A stretch of DNA of 51,655 nt. Origin: an uncultured Acidobacteriota bacterium (GTDB lineage: Bacteria; Acidobacteriota; Thermoanaerobaculia; Multivoradales; SZUA-115). Shown piece by piece: positions 18,557-26,964 of the stretch. How positions within the stretch are numbered: position 1 is the first letter of the stretch; every line of letters starts with the position of its first letter. Under the pieces are notes generated by a model. It had not been told where the DNA came from and searched no databases. It saw only the letters and a list, made by a program, of their open reading frames with translations. Location of the stretch: positions 1 to 51,655 of the forward strand of contig CALMKX010000340.1 of assembly GCA_937867335.1 (NCBI GenBank), given 5' to 3'. Both the position numbers and the translations under genes were made by a program.

Positions 18557-19372
18557 TCAGTCAATGCCGAGCTCTTTCAGACGCTGGCGGGCGAGACTGG
18601 CCTCGTCGCTCTTGGGGAACTCCCGGAGCAGCCTCTTGAGCTGGGCAGAGCCGTTCTGCCGGTCCTTCAATTCGAGATAGGCGTAGCCCTTCTTGAGCAT
18701 GGCGCTCGGCACTTTGTCGCTACCAGCGTAGCGCTCGAGCACCTTGTCGAATTCGGCGATGGCCTGGCTGTACTTCTTCTGGCGGAAATAGCACTCGCCC
18801 ACCCAGTAGGCGGCGTTGTCCGCGAGATCTGTGCCGGGGAAGCTGGCCAGGTATTCCTGGAACTGCCGCATGGCGAGGTCGTAGCTGCCGCGGAGGTAGT
18901 CGCCGTAGGCCGCGTCGTAGAGCGCCTTCGGGTCGGTGTCCACCTGGGCCGGAGCTGCCGAGGAAGGAGTCGTCGGAGGTGCGTTGGGATCCACCTCGCC
19001 GGGGCCCGGTCGCTGTTGGCTGCGAAAGACCTTCAGCTCCTGGTTGGTCGCGGCGATCTGCTGGGAGAGGTTGCCCAGTCGGTTGTTGGTGTCTTCCAGG
19101 CGCGACTGCAGCTGCTCGAGCTGGGAGGAGAGCTGCTCGATGCGCAGTTGCATGTCTGCTTCCGACTTGAGCAGGGACTGGTTCTGCTTCGAGACTTCGG
19201 CCGCAAGCGCCTGCACTTCGGCCTTGCTCGGGGATTGGTTCTGCAGCTGGAGAACCTGGCGCTGGACATCCGCGATCTGCGCCTGGAGGGCCTCGATGTC
19301 CTTGGTGGAGACACAGCCCCAGCCACTGACGGCCAGGGCTGCCAGCAACAGCAGCGAGGAGCGGCGTCGCAT
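18557..19372 (-). CDS. cpoB: Tol-Pal system protein CpoB (YbgF)
   Basis: Periplasmic partner of TolA that couples peptidoglycan synthesis to outer-membrane constriction; 271 residues. A signal peptide leads to GWGC, which could be an atypical lipobox. Residues about 25-110 form a coiled coil (alternating Leu/Gln/Glu), followed by a Pro/Thr linker. The C-terminal 120 residues carry TPR repeats beginning ALYDAAYGDYLRGSYDLAMRQFQEYL. ATG 19372 is preferred to a GTG one codon upstream. It follows pal after 16 bases. Confidence 0.92.
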   Translation of the reverse strand: MRRRSSLLLLAALAVSGWGCVSTKDIEALQAQIADVQRQVLQLQNQSPSKAEVQALAAEVSKQNQSLLKSEADMQLRIEQLSSQLEQLQSRLEDTNNRLGNLSQQIAATNQELKVFRSQQRPGPGEVDPNAPPTTPSSAAPAQVDTDPKALYDAAYGDYLRGSYDLAMRQFQEYLASFPGTDLADNAAYWVGECYFRQKKYSQAIAEFDKVLERYAGSDKVPSAMLKKGYAYLELKDRQNGSAQLKRLLREFPKSDEASLARQRLKELGID

Positions 19373-19388
19373 CACGGGGCGAGAGCCT

Positions 19389-19973
19389 CTAGCGACGGCC
19401 GGTGATGATCATGAAGCCGCGGCGGTTCTGCCACCAGCAGCTCTCGTCGCTCACGGTGCAGACAGGCCGCTCTTCGCCGTAGCTGGTGGTGACCATGCGA
19501 TCCGCTGCCACTCCAAGAGAAGCGAGGTAGGACTTGACCGCGTTGGCCCGGCGCTCGCCCAGGGCGAGGTTGTACTCGTTGGTGCCGCGCTCGTCGCAGT
19601 GGCCTTCGATGGTCACCAGGAAGCGTGCGTTGCCGCGCAGGAATTCGGCGTTGCGGGCCAGCGCTTCCCGCGATTCGGGCTTGAGCTCGCTCTTGTCGAG
19701 GTCGAAGTAGACGTTGGGAGTGAAGCCCTGGCGCCGCGCCTCGGCGTTGACCACCTGGAGGTCTCCGGACTCGAGAGGGTTCACCTCCTGCTGGTCCGGC
19801 TCAGCCTGGGTCGGGCGGGCGGGAATCTCCTGGGTGGGAGCGGCCGGCGGCTCGACCTTGCGGGTCTCCATCTTGATGTCTTCCTTGACCGGCTCCGGCT
19901 TCTTCTTCGGGCAGCCGACAACCGTCAGAGCTACCAGCGGCAAGACGATGAGAAGCATCCACTTCCGTGCCAT
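19389..19973 (-). CDS. pal: Peptidoglycan-associated lipoprotein Pal
   Basis: Outer-membrane lipoprotein that binds peptidoglycan, 194 residues. The lipobox is LTVVGC near residue 20. A Pro/Glu-rich spacer follows, then an OmpA-like domain with VYFDLDKSELKPESREALARNAEFL and the peptidoglycan-binding core IEGHCDERGTNEYNLALGERRANAVKSYL. The start is ATG 19973: GGAGG lies 10 bases upstream, while a TTG three codons earlier overlaps that site. Confidence 0.96.
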   Translation of the reverse strand: MARKWMLLIVLPLVALTVVGCPKKKPEPVKEDIKMETRKVEPPAAPTQEIPARPTQAEPDQQEVNPLESGDLQVVNAEARRQGFTPNVYFDLDKSELKPESREALARNAEFLRGNARFLVTIEGHCDERGTNEYNLALGERRANAVKSYLASLGVAADRMVTTSYGEERPVCTVSDESCWWQNRRGFMIITGRR

Positions 19974-20034
19974 GCAGGGCAATCCTCCCCGGGGTGATAA
20001 GTCTGTCTCAGCTAGGCTTCCAGCTCAACGACGG

Positions 20035-20064
20035 AAGCTAGCACAGGCGGAGCCCGGCGCGCAA
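20035..20064 (-). promoter_or_regulatory. Promoter for pal-cpoB
   Basis: On the minus strand TTGCGC (20064-20059) and TAGCTT (20040-20035) are 18 bases apart, with TGC directly before the -10. The predicted leader to the pal ATG is about 55 bases. This would let pal and cpoB be expressed apart from tolQRAB. Confidence 0.5.
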
Positions 20065-20143
20065 CCCGTCTTGCGTCGCAAAGTCATGAATTTGAGCCAC
20101 TTAACCTTGAGGCGGAGAAGTGGTGCAAGAGCTTCAGGGAAGC

Positions 20144-21496
20144 CTAGGGAGGGTAGGGGGACCAACTGGGAGAATCGTTGTTTCCCTGGTTGGTCAGAGC
20201 GCGGGCGCCCTCGCCGGTCTCCGCTTTCAGGATCCAGACCTGCGAGCGTTGCCCTTCCTTGCGGGCGAAAGCGATCCACCGGCCATCCGGGGAATAGGTG
20301 GGATCCTCGCTGCTGGCGCTGCCGGAAGTGATCACCCGCGTCTCGAGCGTGATCACATCCGTGACCGCGATCTGGAAGCGGCCGTTGCGGCGGCTGGAAT
20401 AGGCGATCTTGGTGCCGTCCGGGCTCCAGGCGGCGTTGTCGTTGTAGTCGCCGTCGTAGCTGATCCGCCGCAGGTTGGTGCCTTCCGGGTCCATGACGTA
20501 GATCTGCGGGCTGCCCGCACGACTCGAGGTGAAGGCGATCTCGTTGCCCGTGGGGCTCCAGGCGGGGTTGGTGTCGATCGCTGCCGAGCTGGTGAGCTGA
20601 CGCAGGCCCGCTCCCGAGCGGTCGGCGGTGAAGATCTCGATGTTGCCGTCGAGGGAGCGGGCGAAGGCCACGCGAGAGCCGTCCGGGGAGAAAGTGGGCG
20701 AGATGTTCAGCCGCCCTTGGGTGATGAGCGGGCTCTTGCGGCCGCTCGCGACCTCCGCCAGGTAGAGCGCGGGAGTGCCGCCGAGGAAAGAGGTGTAGGC
20801 GATCCAGGCCCCATCTCGGCTCCAGGCGGGGGACATCGAGGTCGAGCGGTGGGCCGTGAGCCGGCGCGCATTGAGCCCGTCGTAGTCCATCAGGTAGATC
20901 TCTTTGCGCCCGACCTGGTCGCGGTCGGAGCTGAAGGCGAGGCTGGTTCGGGCGATTCCCGGCCGACCGGTGAGGAAATTGAGGATCTCGTCCGCCAGGG
21001 TATGGGCCACGTCCCGGGCGCGCTCGAAGCCGGCCCGGTAGCGCTTGCCGAAGATCGCCTTGCCCGCGGCCAGGTCGTAGAGCGTTGCCTCGAGCACCAC
21101 CCGATCGCTTTCCCGTAGCAGCTTCGAGGAAAGCAGGAAATCGTTGCCGAGGGACTGGACCTGCAGGAGGTCCTGGGCCAGATCGCCGGTCAGAGTCGCG
21201 GCCGAGAGCTCGGCCGGCCCCTTGATCTCGAAGACCTCCGTGGCCACGAGGTCCGAGCGGAGCGTGCTCTCGATCTCGTCTCCAGCGTCGCGAGCCGCCC
21301 CGGTCAAGGAGTCGTCGCGTTGGAAGGCGGGCAAGGCCAGCCGCAGGAGCCGTGTCTGGCCGCCCGAGAGCTCCACCACCACTCCTTCGGGTGGTGCCGG
21401 AGCCGAGGGCTCCGCTGGCGGGGTAGGGGAGGCGGGAGTCTGGCCGCCGGCGGCCGAGGCCGCGAGGATCAAGAGGAGGGGGAGCGCTCGGAGCAT
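20144..21496 (-). CDS. tolB: Tol-Pal system beta-propeller protein TolB
   Basis: Periplasmic protein that cycles between Pal and TolA; 450 residues. A signal peptide (LPLLLILAASAAGG) is followed by a Pro-rich stretch, the N-terminal TolB domain (about 40-170) and a six-bladed propeller with repeated blocks such as SPTFSPDGSRVAFARS, NPAWSPTGNEIAFTSS and NAAWSPDGTKIAYSS. The ATG at 21496 gives the signal peptide; the open frame upstream overlaps the TolA-like gene. Confidence 0.95.
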   Translation of the reverse strand: MLRALPLLLILAASAAGGQTPASPTPPAEPSAPAPPEGVVVELSGGQTRLLRLALPAFQRDDSLTGAARDAGDEIESTLRSDLVATEVFEIKGPAELSAATLTGDLAQDLLQVQSLGNDFLLSSKLLRESDRVVLEATLYDLAAGKAIFGKRYRAGFERARDVAHTLADEILNFLTGRPGIARTSLAFSSDRDQVGRKEIYLMDYDGLNARRLTAHRSTSMSPAWSRDGAWIAYTSFLGGTPALYLAEVASGRKSPLITQGRLNISPTFSPDGSRVAFARSLDGNIEIFTADRSGAGLRQLTSSAAIDTNPAWSPTGNEIAFTSSRAGSPQIYVMDPEGTNLRRISYDGDYNDNAAWSPDGTKIAYSSRRNGRFQIAVTDVITLETRVITSGSASSEDPTYSPDGRWIAFARKEGQRSQVWILKAETGEGARALTNQGNNDSPSWSPYPP

Positions 21497-21513
21497 GGTC
21501 AACCTCGGCGGCG

Positions 21514-22263
21514 TCAGCGCACGATCAGCGTGACGCGCAGAAAACCCTTGCGGTAGCTCGCCGGCAACGGCGGCAGGCGGCCGGTGTTGCGCACCGCCCG
21601 CAGCGCGGCGAGGTCGAAGGAGTTGAAACCGGAGCCTTCGGCGAGCTCGAGCTCGGCGATCTCGCCGCTCTTCTGGACAGTGAAGCTCAAGACCGCCTTC
21701 ACCTCGCCTTCGGTCGGCGGGCGCGTCCACTGGGCGCTGATCAGCGCCAGCATGCGGTCGAGGTAGTAGTCGTAGGTGAAATCCGGGTCGAGGGCTTCGA
21801 GCCGGTTGCCGCCGAAAGCAGCCGTGCCGGCCGCGACGCCGGCCTCCGAGCCGATCCGTTCCTCCGGCGGAGGCGCTTCCGCGGCGGGCTTCTTGGGTGA
21901 GGTTCTCGCTTCCGCAGGAGCGGGCTTGGCCGGCGGCTTCTCGGCTGCCTGAGGCGGCTTGGGCGTTGGAAGGGCCTGCGCCGGCTTCACCGGAGGCGGC
22001 TCAGGCTCTCGTTCGGGAGGCTTCTCCGGCGGCTTGGGAGCCGGGGCAGGGGCCGGGGCTGCGCGGGGATTGCCCAGGGCCTGGAGCGGCACGAGGCGCA
22101 CCGGCACGAACTCCTTGGGCAAGGCAGTCGGCTCCGGCCGGATCCACAGTGCCACCAGCGCCAGCCCGTGGAGCAGGGCGGCAGCGGCGAGCGGCGGCCC
22201 AAGGCCCAGCTGCCAGCGAGCCCGGCGACGCTCGGCGAGCACCTGGCCCACGAGGTCGGTCAA
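21514..22263 (-). CDS. tolA: TolA/TonB-like energy transducer
   Basis: Inner-membrane protein of 249 residues that spans the periplasm. One membrane helix (about 21-41) is followed by a long Pro/Lys/Glu-rich region (about 60-140) instead of TolA's usual Ala/Lys helix. The C-terminal TonB/TolA domain is YYLDRMLALISAQWTRPP, then AVLSFTVQKSGEIAELELAEGSGFNSFDLAALRAV. The start is TTG, forming TTGA with the tolR stop, with GGGAG 8 bases upstream. The position between tolR and tolB argues for TolA, although the Pro-rich rod is TonB-like. Confidence 0.9.
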   Translation of the reverse strand: MTDLVGQVLAERRRARWQLGLGPPLAAAALLHGLALVALWIRPEPTALPKEFVPVRLVPLQALGNPRAAPAPAPAPKPPEKPPEREPEPPPVKPAQALPTPKPPQAAEKPPAKPAPAEARTSPKKPAAEAPPPEERIGSEAGVAAGTAAFGGNRLEALDPDFTYDYYLDRMLALISAQWTRPPTEGEVKAVLSFTVQKSGEIAELELAEGSGFNSFDLAALRAVRNTGRLPPLPASYRKGFLRVTLIVR

Positions 22264-22709
22264 GGGCGGCGCTCCCGAGCCTTCGCCGCCTCGCCGACCC
22301 CCTGCGCTTCCGTGACCAGGCCGACATCCACCAGCCCACCCTGACGCAGCACATCGAGCAGCTCCATCACCCGGCCGTAGGTCACGTCCTTGTCGGCCTT
22401 CAGGAAAACCCCCTGGGCGGCCCGGGCACGGATCAGCGGCAGCAGCCGCTCTCCGAGCTGGCTGGGGTGGATGGGCGTCTTCTCGTAGAAGACCATGCCT
22501 TCCTTCGTCAGGGTGAGAACCACCGGCTCCTTCTTCTCGGTCGGCAAGGGCTGGGCTTGCGCTCGAGGCAGCGTGACCTGCAATCCCTGGTGGAGCATGG
22601 GCGCGGCGACCATGAAGATGATCAACAGCACCAGCATCACGTCTACGAGCGGCGTGACGTTGATGTCTGCCAGCGGCAGGTCGTCGCCGTCGTTCGGGGT
22701 GAGCGCCAT
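22260..22709 (-). CDS. tolR: TolR/ExbD-family biopolymer transport protein
   Basis: Inner-membrane stator partner of 149 residues. The single helix PLVDVMLVLLIIFMVAAPML carries the proton-relay aspartate (Asp23). The periplasmic domain includes VFLKADKDVTYGRVMELLDVLRQGG, and an additional basic tail ends the protein. Its start overlaps the tolQ stop by three bases. Confidence 0.94.
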   Translation of the reverse strand: MALTPNDGDDLPLADINVTPLVDVMLVLLIIFMVAAPMLHQGLQVTLPRAQAQPLPTEKKEPVVLTLTKEGMVFYEKTPIHPSQLGERLLPLIRARAAQGVFLKADKDVTYGRVMELLDVLRQGGLVDVGLVTEAQGVGEAAKARERRP

Positions 22710-23434
22710 CAGGTGAAGTTCCGCTCGGTGAGGTTGAGGAAGTCGTACACGAAGTCCTGCATCCGGGCCCGCAGCGAGCGCAGGCGCTGCGAGAAGTGGT
22801 TGTAGGCGATCAGCGCGGGAATCGCGGCGGCGAGCCCGGCGGCCGTGTTGATCAGGGCCTCAGCGATGCCCGGGGCGATGGCGTCGAGGGAAGTGGAGCT
22901 GGTGGCGCCGATCGTGGCGAAAGAGCTCATGATTCCCCAGACAGTGCCGAAGAGGCCGATGAACGGCGTGGCCGCTGCGGTGGTGGCCAGAAACGGGTTG
23001 CCACGCGAGAGATTCGCCACCTCGGTAAGCAGCGCCCTCTGCAGGCTCCGCTCGACACCGGCAAGCGAGCGGATGCGGTAGCGGCGCTCGCTGCCCGCCA
23101 CCGGCTCGGCCGACTTGATCTGGGTGTCGATCTCGGCGTAGCCCGCCTGGAACAGGCCCACGAGCGGCGAGGCCTTGAGCTGCGCGGCGGTGGCGTTCAC
23201 CTCGCTGAACCGGCTGCTGCGAGCGAAGGCTTGGAGGAATTGCGCGCTTTGCTTCTCGGCCCGGCGCAGCGCCAGGAGCTTCCAGAAGGTGATCGCCCAG
23301 GAGGCGAGAGAGAAGCCCACCAACGTGGCCAGCACCAGCTTGGCCATCGGGCCGCTCTTGGTGAAAGCATCGGTCAGGGTATTCGAGGGCTGGACGGGGG
23401 CCGTGAGGATGAGCTGACTCCAGGTCGGCGACAT
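22709..23434 (-). CDS. tolQ: TolQ/ExbB-family proton channel
   Basis: Proton-channel subunit that powers TolA; 241 residues with three helices at about 31-53, 147-170 and 189-211. The family core is LATTAAATPFIGLFGTVWGIMSSF with GIAEALINTAAGLAAAIPA in the third helix. It is the first gene of the tolQRAB unit and faces divergently to etfB. Confidence 0.95.
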   Translation of the reverse strand: MSPTWSQLILTAPVQPSNTLTDAFTKSGPMAKLVLATLVGFSLASWAITFWKLLALRRAEKQSAQFLQAFARSSRFSEVNATAAQLKASPLVGLFQAGYAEIDTQIKSAEPVAGSERRYRIRSLAGVERSLQRALLTEVANLSRGNPFLATTAAATPFIGLFGTVWGIMSSFATIGATSSTSLDAIAPGIAEALINTAAGLAAAIPALIAYNHFSQRLRSLRARMQDFVYDFLNLTERNFT

Positions 23435-23490
23435 GAGGGTCTCGGCGTTTCAGTTCAGATGGAACAAGCGAAAATGCGGCTGGCTTGGCA

Positions 23491-23520
23491 AAGGTAGCAC
23501 AGCGAATTGGGCGAGGACAG
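23491..23520 (-). promoter_or_regulatory. Promoter for the tol operon
   Basis: The minus strand shows TGCTACCTT (23499-23491), an extended -10, with CTGTCC (23520-23515) 18 bases upstream of the hexamer. The predicted leader to tolQ is about 50 bases. Confidence 0.4.
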
Positions 23521-23564
23521 CCCTCGAGCCATGCGCCTTCCGTCGCCGGCCACCCCGCGGGCGG

Positions 23565-23594
23565 TTGACGTCTCGCCTCCGGCGGCAATACCGT
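23565..23594 (+). promoter_or_regulatory. Promoter for etfBA
   Basis: TTGACG (23565-23570) and TACCGT (23589-23594) are separated by 18 bases, the same spacing as at metK, parA and accA. The leader to the etfB ATG is about 75 bases and ends with an AAGGAG ribosome-binding site. Confidence 0.55.
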
Positions 23595-23674
23595 ATTCCC
23601 ATCTGTTTTGGGCTCAACAATTTCCGGGTCGAGAAGGCCCGGCTGGAGCTCGCTAGATCAAGGAGAGTGCGACC

Positions 23675-24466
23675 ATGCGGATCGCAGTTTGCGTCAAGCA
23701 GGTCCCGGACACCGAGGCTCGGCTTCGGCTGGCCCGGGACGGCAAGTGGATCGAAGAGGAAGACCTTCCCTTCGTGCTCAACGAGAGCGACGAGTACGCC
23801 CTCGAGGAAGCCCTCGCCATCACCGAGAAGCTGGGCGGCGAGGTGGTGGTGTTCTCGCTCGGCCCCGAGCGGGCCAAGGAAGCCCTGCGCAAGGCCCTCG
23901 CCCTCGGCGCCGTGCGGGCCGTTCACCTGAACGACAACGCCTTCGCCGGAGGCGACGCCCTGGCGAACGGCCGCGCTCTGGCCGCGGCGATCCGCCGCGA
24001 GGAATTCGACCTGGTGCTCACCGGCTCGCAGTCCGACGATCTCGGCTGGGGCGGCACCGGCTCGGTGGTCGCCGGCGAACTCGGCTGGCCCCACGCCTGG
24101 CTGGTGATGGGCATCGAGATCGAGGACGGCGGCGGCAGCGCGCGGGTCACCCGCGAGATGGAAAGCGGCATGAACGAGATCTTCCGCCTCAAGCTGCCGG
24201 CGGTGCTGCAGGTGCAGGCAGGCATCAACCATCCCCGCTATCCCTCCCTGAAGGGCATCATGGCGGCCAAGAAGAAGCCGATCGATGACCTTTCGCCTAC
24301 GGATCTCGGCCTATCGGCCGCCGGCTCGGCCGCCTCACGGATCGAGCTGGTCTCGGTGGCGTTCCCGGAATCGGGAGGCGGCGCCGAGATCCTGCAAGGT
24401 GATACGGACGTGGTGGCGAAGCTGCTGGTGGAAAAGCTGACGAAGGAAGCGCGGGTGATCGCATGA
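23675..24466 (+). CDS. etfB: Electron transfer flavoprotein beta subunit
   Basis: Beta subunit of ETF, 263 residues. It accepts electrons from acyl-CoA and related dehydrogenases together with EtfA. MRIAVCVKQVPDTEARLRL is the standard start; VLNESDEYALEEAL, GSQSDDLGWGGTGSVVAGELGWP and REMESGMNEIFRLKLPAVLQVQAGINHPRYPSLKGIMAAKKKP are the nucleotide-binding and signature regions. It overlaps etfA by four bases (ATGA). No dehydrogenase or ETF-quinone oxidoreductase gene is next to it. Confidence 0.96.
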   Translation: MRIAVCVKQVPDTEARLRLARDGKWIEEEDLPFVLNESDEYALEEALAITEKLGGEVVVFSLGPERAKEALRKALALGAVRAVHLNDNAFAGGDALANGRALAAAIRREEFDLVLTGSQSDDLGWGGTGSVVAGELGWPHAWLVMGIEIEDGGGSARVTREMESGMNEIFRLKLPAVLQVQAGINHPRYPSLKGIMAAKKKPIDDLSPTDLGLSAAGSAASRIELVSVAFPESGGGAEILQGDTDVVAKLLVEKLTKEARVIA

Positions 24467-25443
24467 GCGGACGAGTCTGGATCGTTTTGCAGCAGCGCGA
24501 GGGTCAGCTCCATCGCATGTCTCGAGAGGCCATCGCTGCCGGCCAGAGGCTGGCCGCCGAACTCGGAGCCAGCGCCGAGGCGGTCGTTCTCGGCGCCGGA
24601 ATCGGAAGCGCCGCGCAGGCCGCGGCGGGCCATGCCCTTACCAGGGTCCGCGTGGCCGATGCCGAGGCTCTGAGCCACTACACGCCGGGAGCCTACGTGG
24701 AGACCCTGGCGGCCGCCATGGCCGCCGAGAGCCCGGACTGGGTGGTATTCCCCCACACCTATCAGACCGTCGACTACCTGGCGCGGCTGGCTCAGAGAGT
24801 GGGCGCCACCGTGATCCCCGAGGCGACCGGGTTCGTCCGCGATGGTGACGGGCTCCTCTTTCGGCGGCCGATCCTGGGCGGCAAGCTCGAAGCCAAGGTC
24901 CGAGTGAAGGGAGAGGGCACGGCCTTCGTGTCGGTGCAGTCCGGAGCCTTCCAGGCCGATTCGGCCACCACCGGCAGTGCGCCGATCGAGGCCCTGCCGG
25001 TGCCGGCCGCGGCGGTACCGGACCGCGAGATTCTCGGCGTCGAAACGGTGGCAGGGGAGAAGCTCGACCTCACCAAGGTGGACGTCATCGTGGCCGTGGG
25101 TCGGGGAGTGGGCGGTGCCGACAAGATGGCGCCGGTCGAGGAACTCGCCAAGACCCTGGGAGCGGAAATCGCCGCCAGTCGTCCGGTGATCGACAACGGC
25201 TGGCTGCCCCGCGACCGACAGATCGGCTCGAGCGGCCAGACGGTGACCCCGCGCCTCTACATCGCGGCGGGAATCTCAGGAGCCATTCAGCACACCGTCG
25301 GCATGAAGGGCTCGCAGGTGATCGTCGCCATCAACAAGGACCCGGGAGCACCGATCTTCAACATCGCCCGCTACGGCATCGTCGGCGACCTCCACGAGGT
25401 GCTACCGGCGATCACCAAGGCGATCCGGGAAGGCCGGGGCTGA
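24463..25443 (+). CDS. etfA: Electron transfer flavoprotein alpha subunit
   Basis: FAD-binding subunit of ETF, 326 residues. The C-terminal FAD domain is clear: VGRGVGGADKMAPVEELAKTL, then SRPVIDNGWLPRDRQIGSSGQTVTPRLYIAAGISGAIQH and INKDPGAPIFNIARYGIVGDL. The N-terminal domain is typical. With etfB it forms a coupled two-gene operon. Confidence 0.97.
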   Translation: MSGRVWIVLQQREGQLHRMSREAIAAGQRLAAELGASAEAVVLGAGIGSAAQAAAGHALTRVRVADAEALSHYTPGAYVETLAAAMAAESPDWVVFPHTYQTVDYLARLAQRVGATVIPEATGFVRDGDGLLFRRPILGGKLEAKVRVKGEGTAFVSVQSGAFQADSATTGSAPIEALPVPAAAVPDREILGVETVAGEKLDLTKVDVIVAVGRGVGGADKMAPVEELAKTLGAEIAASRPVIDNGWLPRDRQIGSSGQTVTPRLYIAAGISGAIQHTVGMKGSQVIVAINKDPGAPIFNIARYGIVGDLHEVLPAITKAIREGRG

Positions 25444-25454
25444 TTTCGCCTCCG

Positions 25455-25484
25455 CCGCCGGCTCATTTCAAGTGGCGCCGGCGG
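25455..25484. terminator. Hairpin between converging etfA and the RNA methyltransferase gene
   Basis: CCGCCGGC (25455-25462) pairs with GCCGGCGG (25477-25484) around a 14-base loop. One arm falls in the 19-base gap and the other in the last codons of the methyltransferase gene. The position suggests a shared terminator; there is no U-tract. Confidence 0.35.
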
Positions 25485-26236
25485 ATCTCGAAGAGCACCA
25501 GCGCTGCGGCTACCGTGGCGTTCAGCGATTCGACCGGCGCTGCCAGGGGGATGGTGATTCGCCTCTGGCAGCGCTCGGCGAGCTCTTCGGGCAGGCCAGG
25601 CCCCTCGGCCCCGAGGACGAGGACCAGCGTGCCGCTGAGCTCCGCCCGGTAGAGATCCTCACCGCCACGGGGAGCGAGCGCCAGCCACTGGGGAACGAGA
25701 GGGTCGAGGCGTGCCTGCAGCTGCTCGAGCTCCACCTCGACGGCCACCGGCAGGCGCAGCAGGCTCCCCGCCGACGCCCGCAGCGCGCGGGGGTGATTAG
25801 CGTGCACCGTACCCGGAGAGAGCGCGAGAGCCGCTGCGCCGCTCGCTTCGGCTACCCGGGCGAGGGCTCCGAGGTTGCCAGGGTCCTGAAGTCCGGCGAG
25901 GTAGAGGTAGGTGCCGCCCGGATGGAGGGGCAAGGCGCCGGCATCTCCCCGCGGCATCCGAGCCACGGCGAGAACTCCCTGGGGGGAGTCGGCATCGCCC
26001 AGCTGGCGGAGCAGCTCCTCGGAGACTTCGGTCGCCAGGCGTGGCAGCAGGGGCTCGAGCACTCTGCCGGCGGGGCTGGAGAGGAACTCCGGCGAAGCGA
26101 GGATCTCGTCGAAGCCGAGACCGGCCTCGATCGCCTCGGTGACCAGATGCGGCCCCTCGAGCAGCAGGTGGTCACCTTTACAGCGGCGGAGGCGGCGAAT
26201 ATCCTTCACCCGCTGATTCTGGCGACTGTGGATCAT
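25463..26236 (-). CDS. SpoU/TrmH-family RNA 2'-O-ribose methyltransferase (RlmB-like)
   Basis: SAM-dependent methyltransferase of 257 residues with the knotted SPOUT fold. The N-terminal substrate-binding domain starts [18 protein letters not shown], with LLEGPHLVTEAI. The knot motifs are LQDPGNLGALARVAEASG (motif 1, with its Asn and Arg), VLGAEGPGLPEEL (motif 2) and IPLAAPVESLNATVAAALVLFE (motif 3). Its start codon shares the bases CATG with the divergent gene that follows. The target is probably 23S rRNA or a tRNA, which cannot be decided here. Confidence 0.92.
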   Translation of the reverse strand: MIHSRQNQRVKDIRRLRRCKGDHLLLEGPHLVTEAIEAGLGFDEILASPEFLSSPAGRVLEPLLPRLATEVSEELLRQLGDADSPQGVLAVARMPRGDAGALPLHPGGTYLYLAGLQDPGNLGALARVAEASGAAALALSPGTVHANHPRALRASAGSLLRLPVAVEVELEQLQARLDPLVPQWLALAPRGGEDLYRAELSGTLVLVLGAEGPGLPEELAERCQRRITIPLAAPVESLNATVAAALVLFEIRRRHLK

Positions 26237-26852
26237 GGAGCCGCATCTTAGGGACTTTTGGCGACGCCTCCAAACCGGCTTCGAGGTCTCCGTGGCAAGC
26301 GACGACCCCGAACGGTTGCTGGGAGTTCGCGGAGGCTTTCTGCGCTACTTCCACCATGGGCTGGCTCGGCCCTTGGCGGTCGCCGTGGTGGGCCAGCCCC
26401 TCGCCGAAGCACCCTTCGGCCTTCCCCTCTCCGATCGATCGACGCTGGCTCTGGCGCGCGATCAAGCCCTCGAGCTCCAGGCTCGCCTGGGGGACGCCTA
26501 CCAGTTCTACGTCGGCGCTCAGCCCGGCCTCGAGAGCTTCGAGGTCGGAGGCCAGCAGCGCTACTTCATTCGGCTGTGGAGCGTCGTTCTAGGGCCGGTG
26601 GGAGAGGCCTGGGGGGCGAGTGGCTCGTTGCAGTTGCCAGCCGCCCTGGTGCAGGGCCTGGAAGCCAGCGGAGAGGGCGCGGTCGCGCTGGGCAAGAGGA
26701 AGCAAGGGGGCATCATGAGCTCGCTGACCGGCGGCCTCGAAGGTCGGCGGGCCGCCGCCGCGACTGCCACCTACAACGCTCTTTGCAGCCTCTTCTACGG
26801 CATCCTCCGTAGCCGGCCGAGCTCGTTGCGCTGGGAACGCGACGGGGTTTGA
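26235..26852 (+). CDS. DUF84 / inosine-xanthosine triphosphatase-like protein
   Basis: Protein of 205 residues. The N-terminus [20 protein letters not shown] matches the beta-alpha start of DUF84 (usually GSxNPxKxxAVxxAF). Later parts also fit: [13 protein letters not shown] for the substrate helix, and [18 protein letters not shown] for the conserved GxxxxLTxGxxxR segment near the end. Known family members hydrolyse non-canonical purine triphosphates (YjjX type). Some usual acidic residues are hard to place ([12 protein letters not shown] stands where GxExG is expected), so the activity is uncertain. The start overlaps the divergent gene's start. Confidence 0.65.
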   Translation: MEPHLRDFWRRLQTGFEVSVASDDPERLLGVRGGFLRYFHHGLARPLAVAVVGQPLAEAPFGLPLSDRSTLALARDQALELQARLGDAYQFYVGAQPGLESFEVGGQQRYFIRLWSVVLGPVGEAWGASGSLQLPAALVQGLEASGEGAVALGKRKQGGIMSSLTGGLEGRRAAAATATYNALCSLFYGILRSRPSSLRWERDGV

Positions 26853-26878
26853 CCCTCCTTTTTCGGCTCTGTTACGAT
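26849..26878 (+). promoter_or_regulatory. Promoter for metK
   Basis: TTGACC (26849-26854) and TACGAT (26873-26878) are 18 bases apart, with TGT before the -10. The -35 overlaps the stop codon of the upstream gene. The leader to the metK ATG is about 80 bases; it was examined for a SAM riboswitch and none was recognised. Confidence 0.6.
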
Positions 26879-26964
26879 GGACCGTTACCGAGTCGATTCA
26901 GCCGCCCCTGAGGCCGGACGAATCTCCCCATCCACCCTCCCCCTGGCGGAGTTCCACCGCACCG

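Noticed and set aside
26879-26964. SAM riboswitch upstream of metK
   Set aside because: The leader is only about 80 bases and shows none of the conserved SAM-I, SAM-II or SAM-IV core elements that I could recognise.
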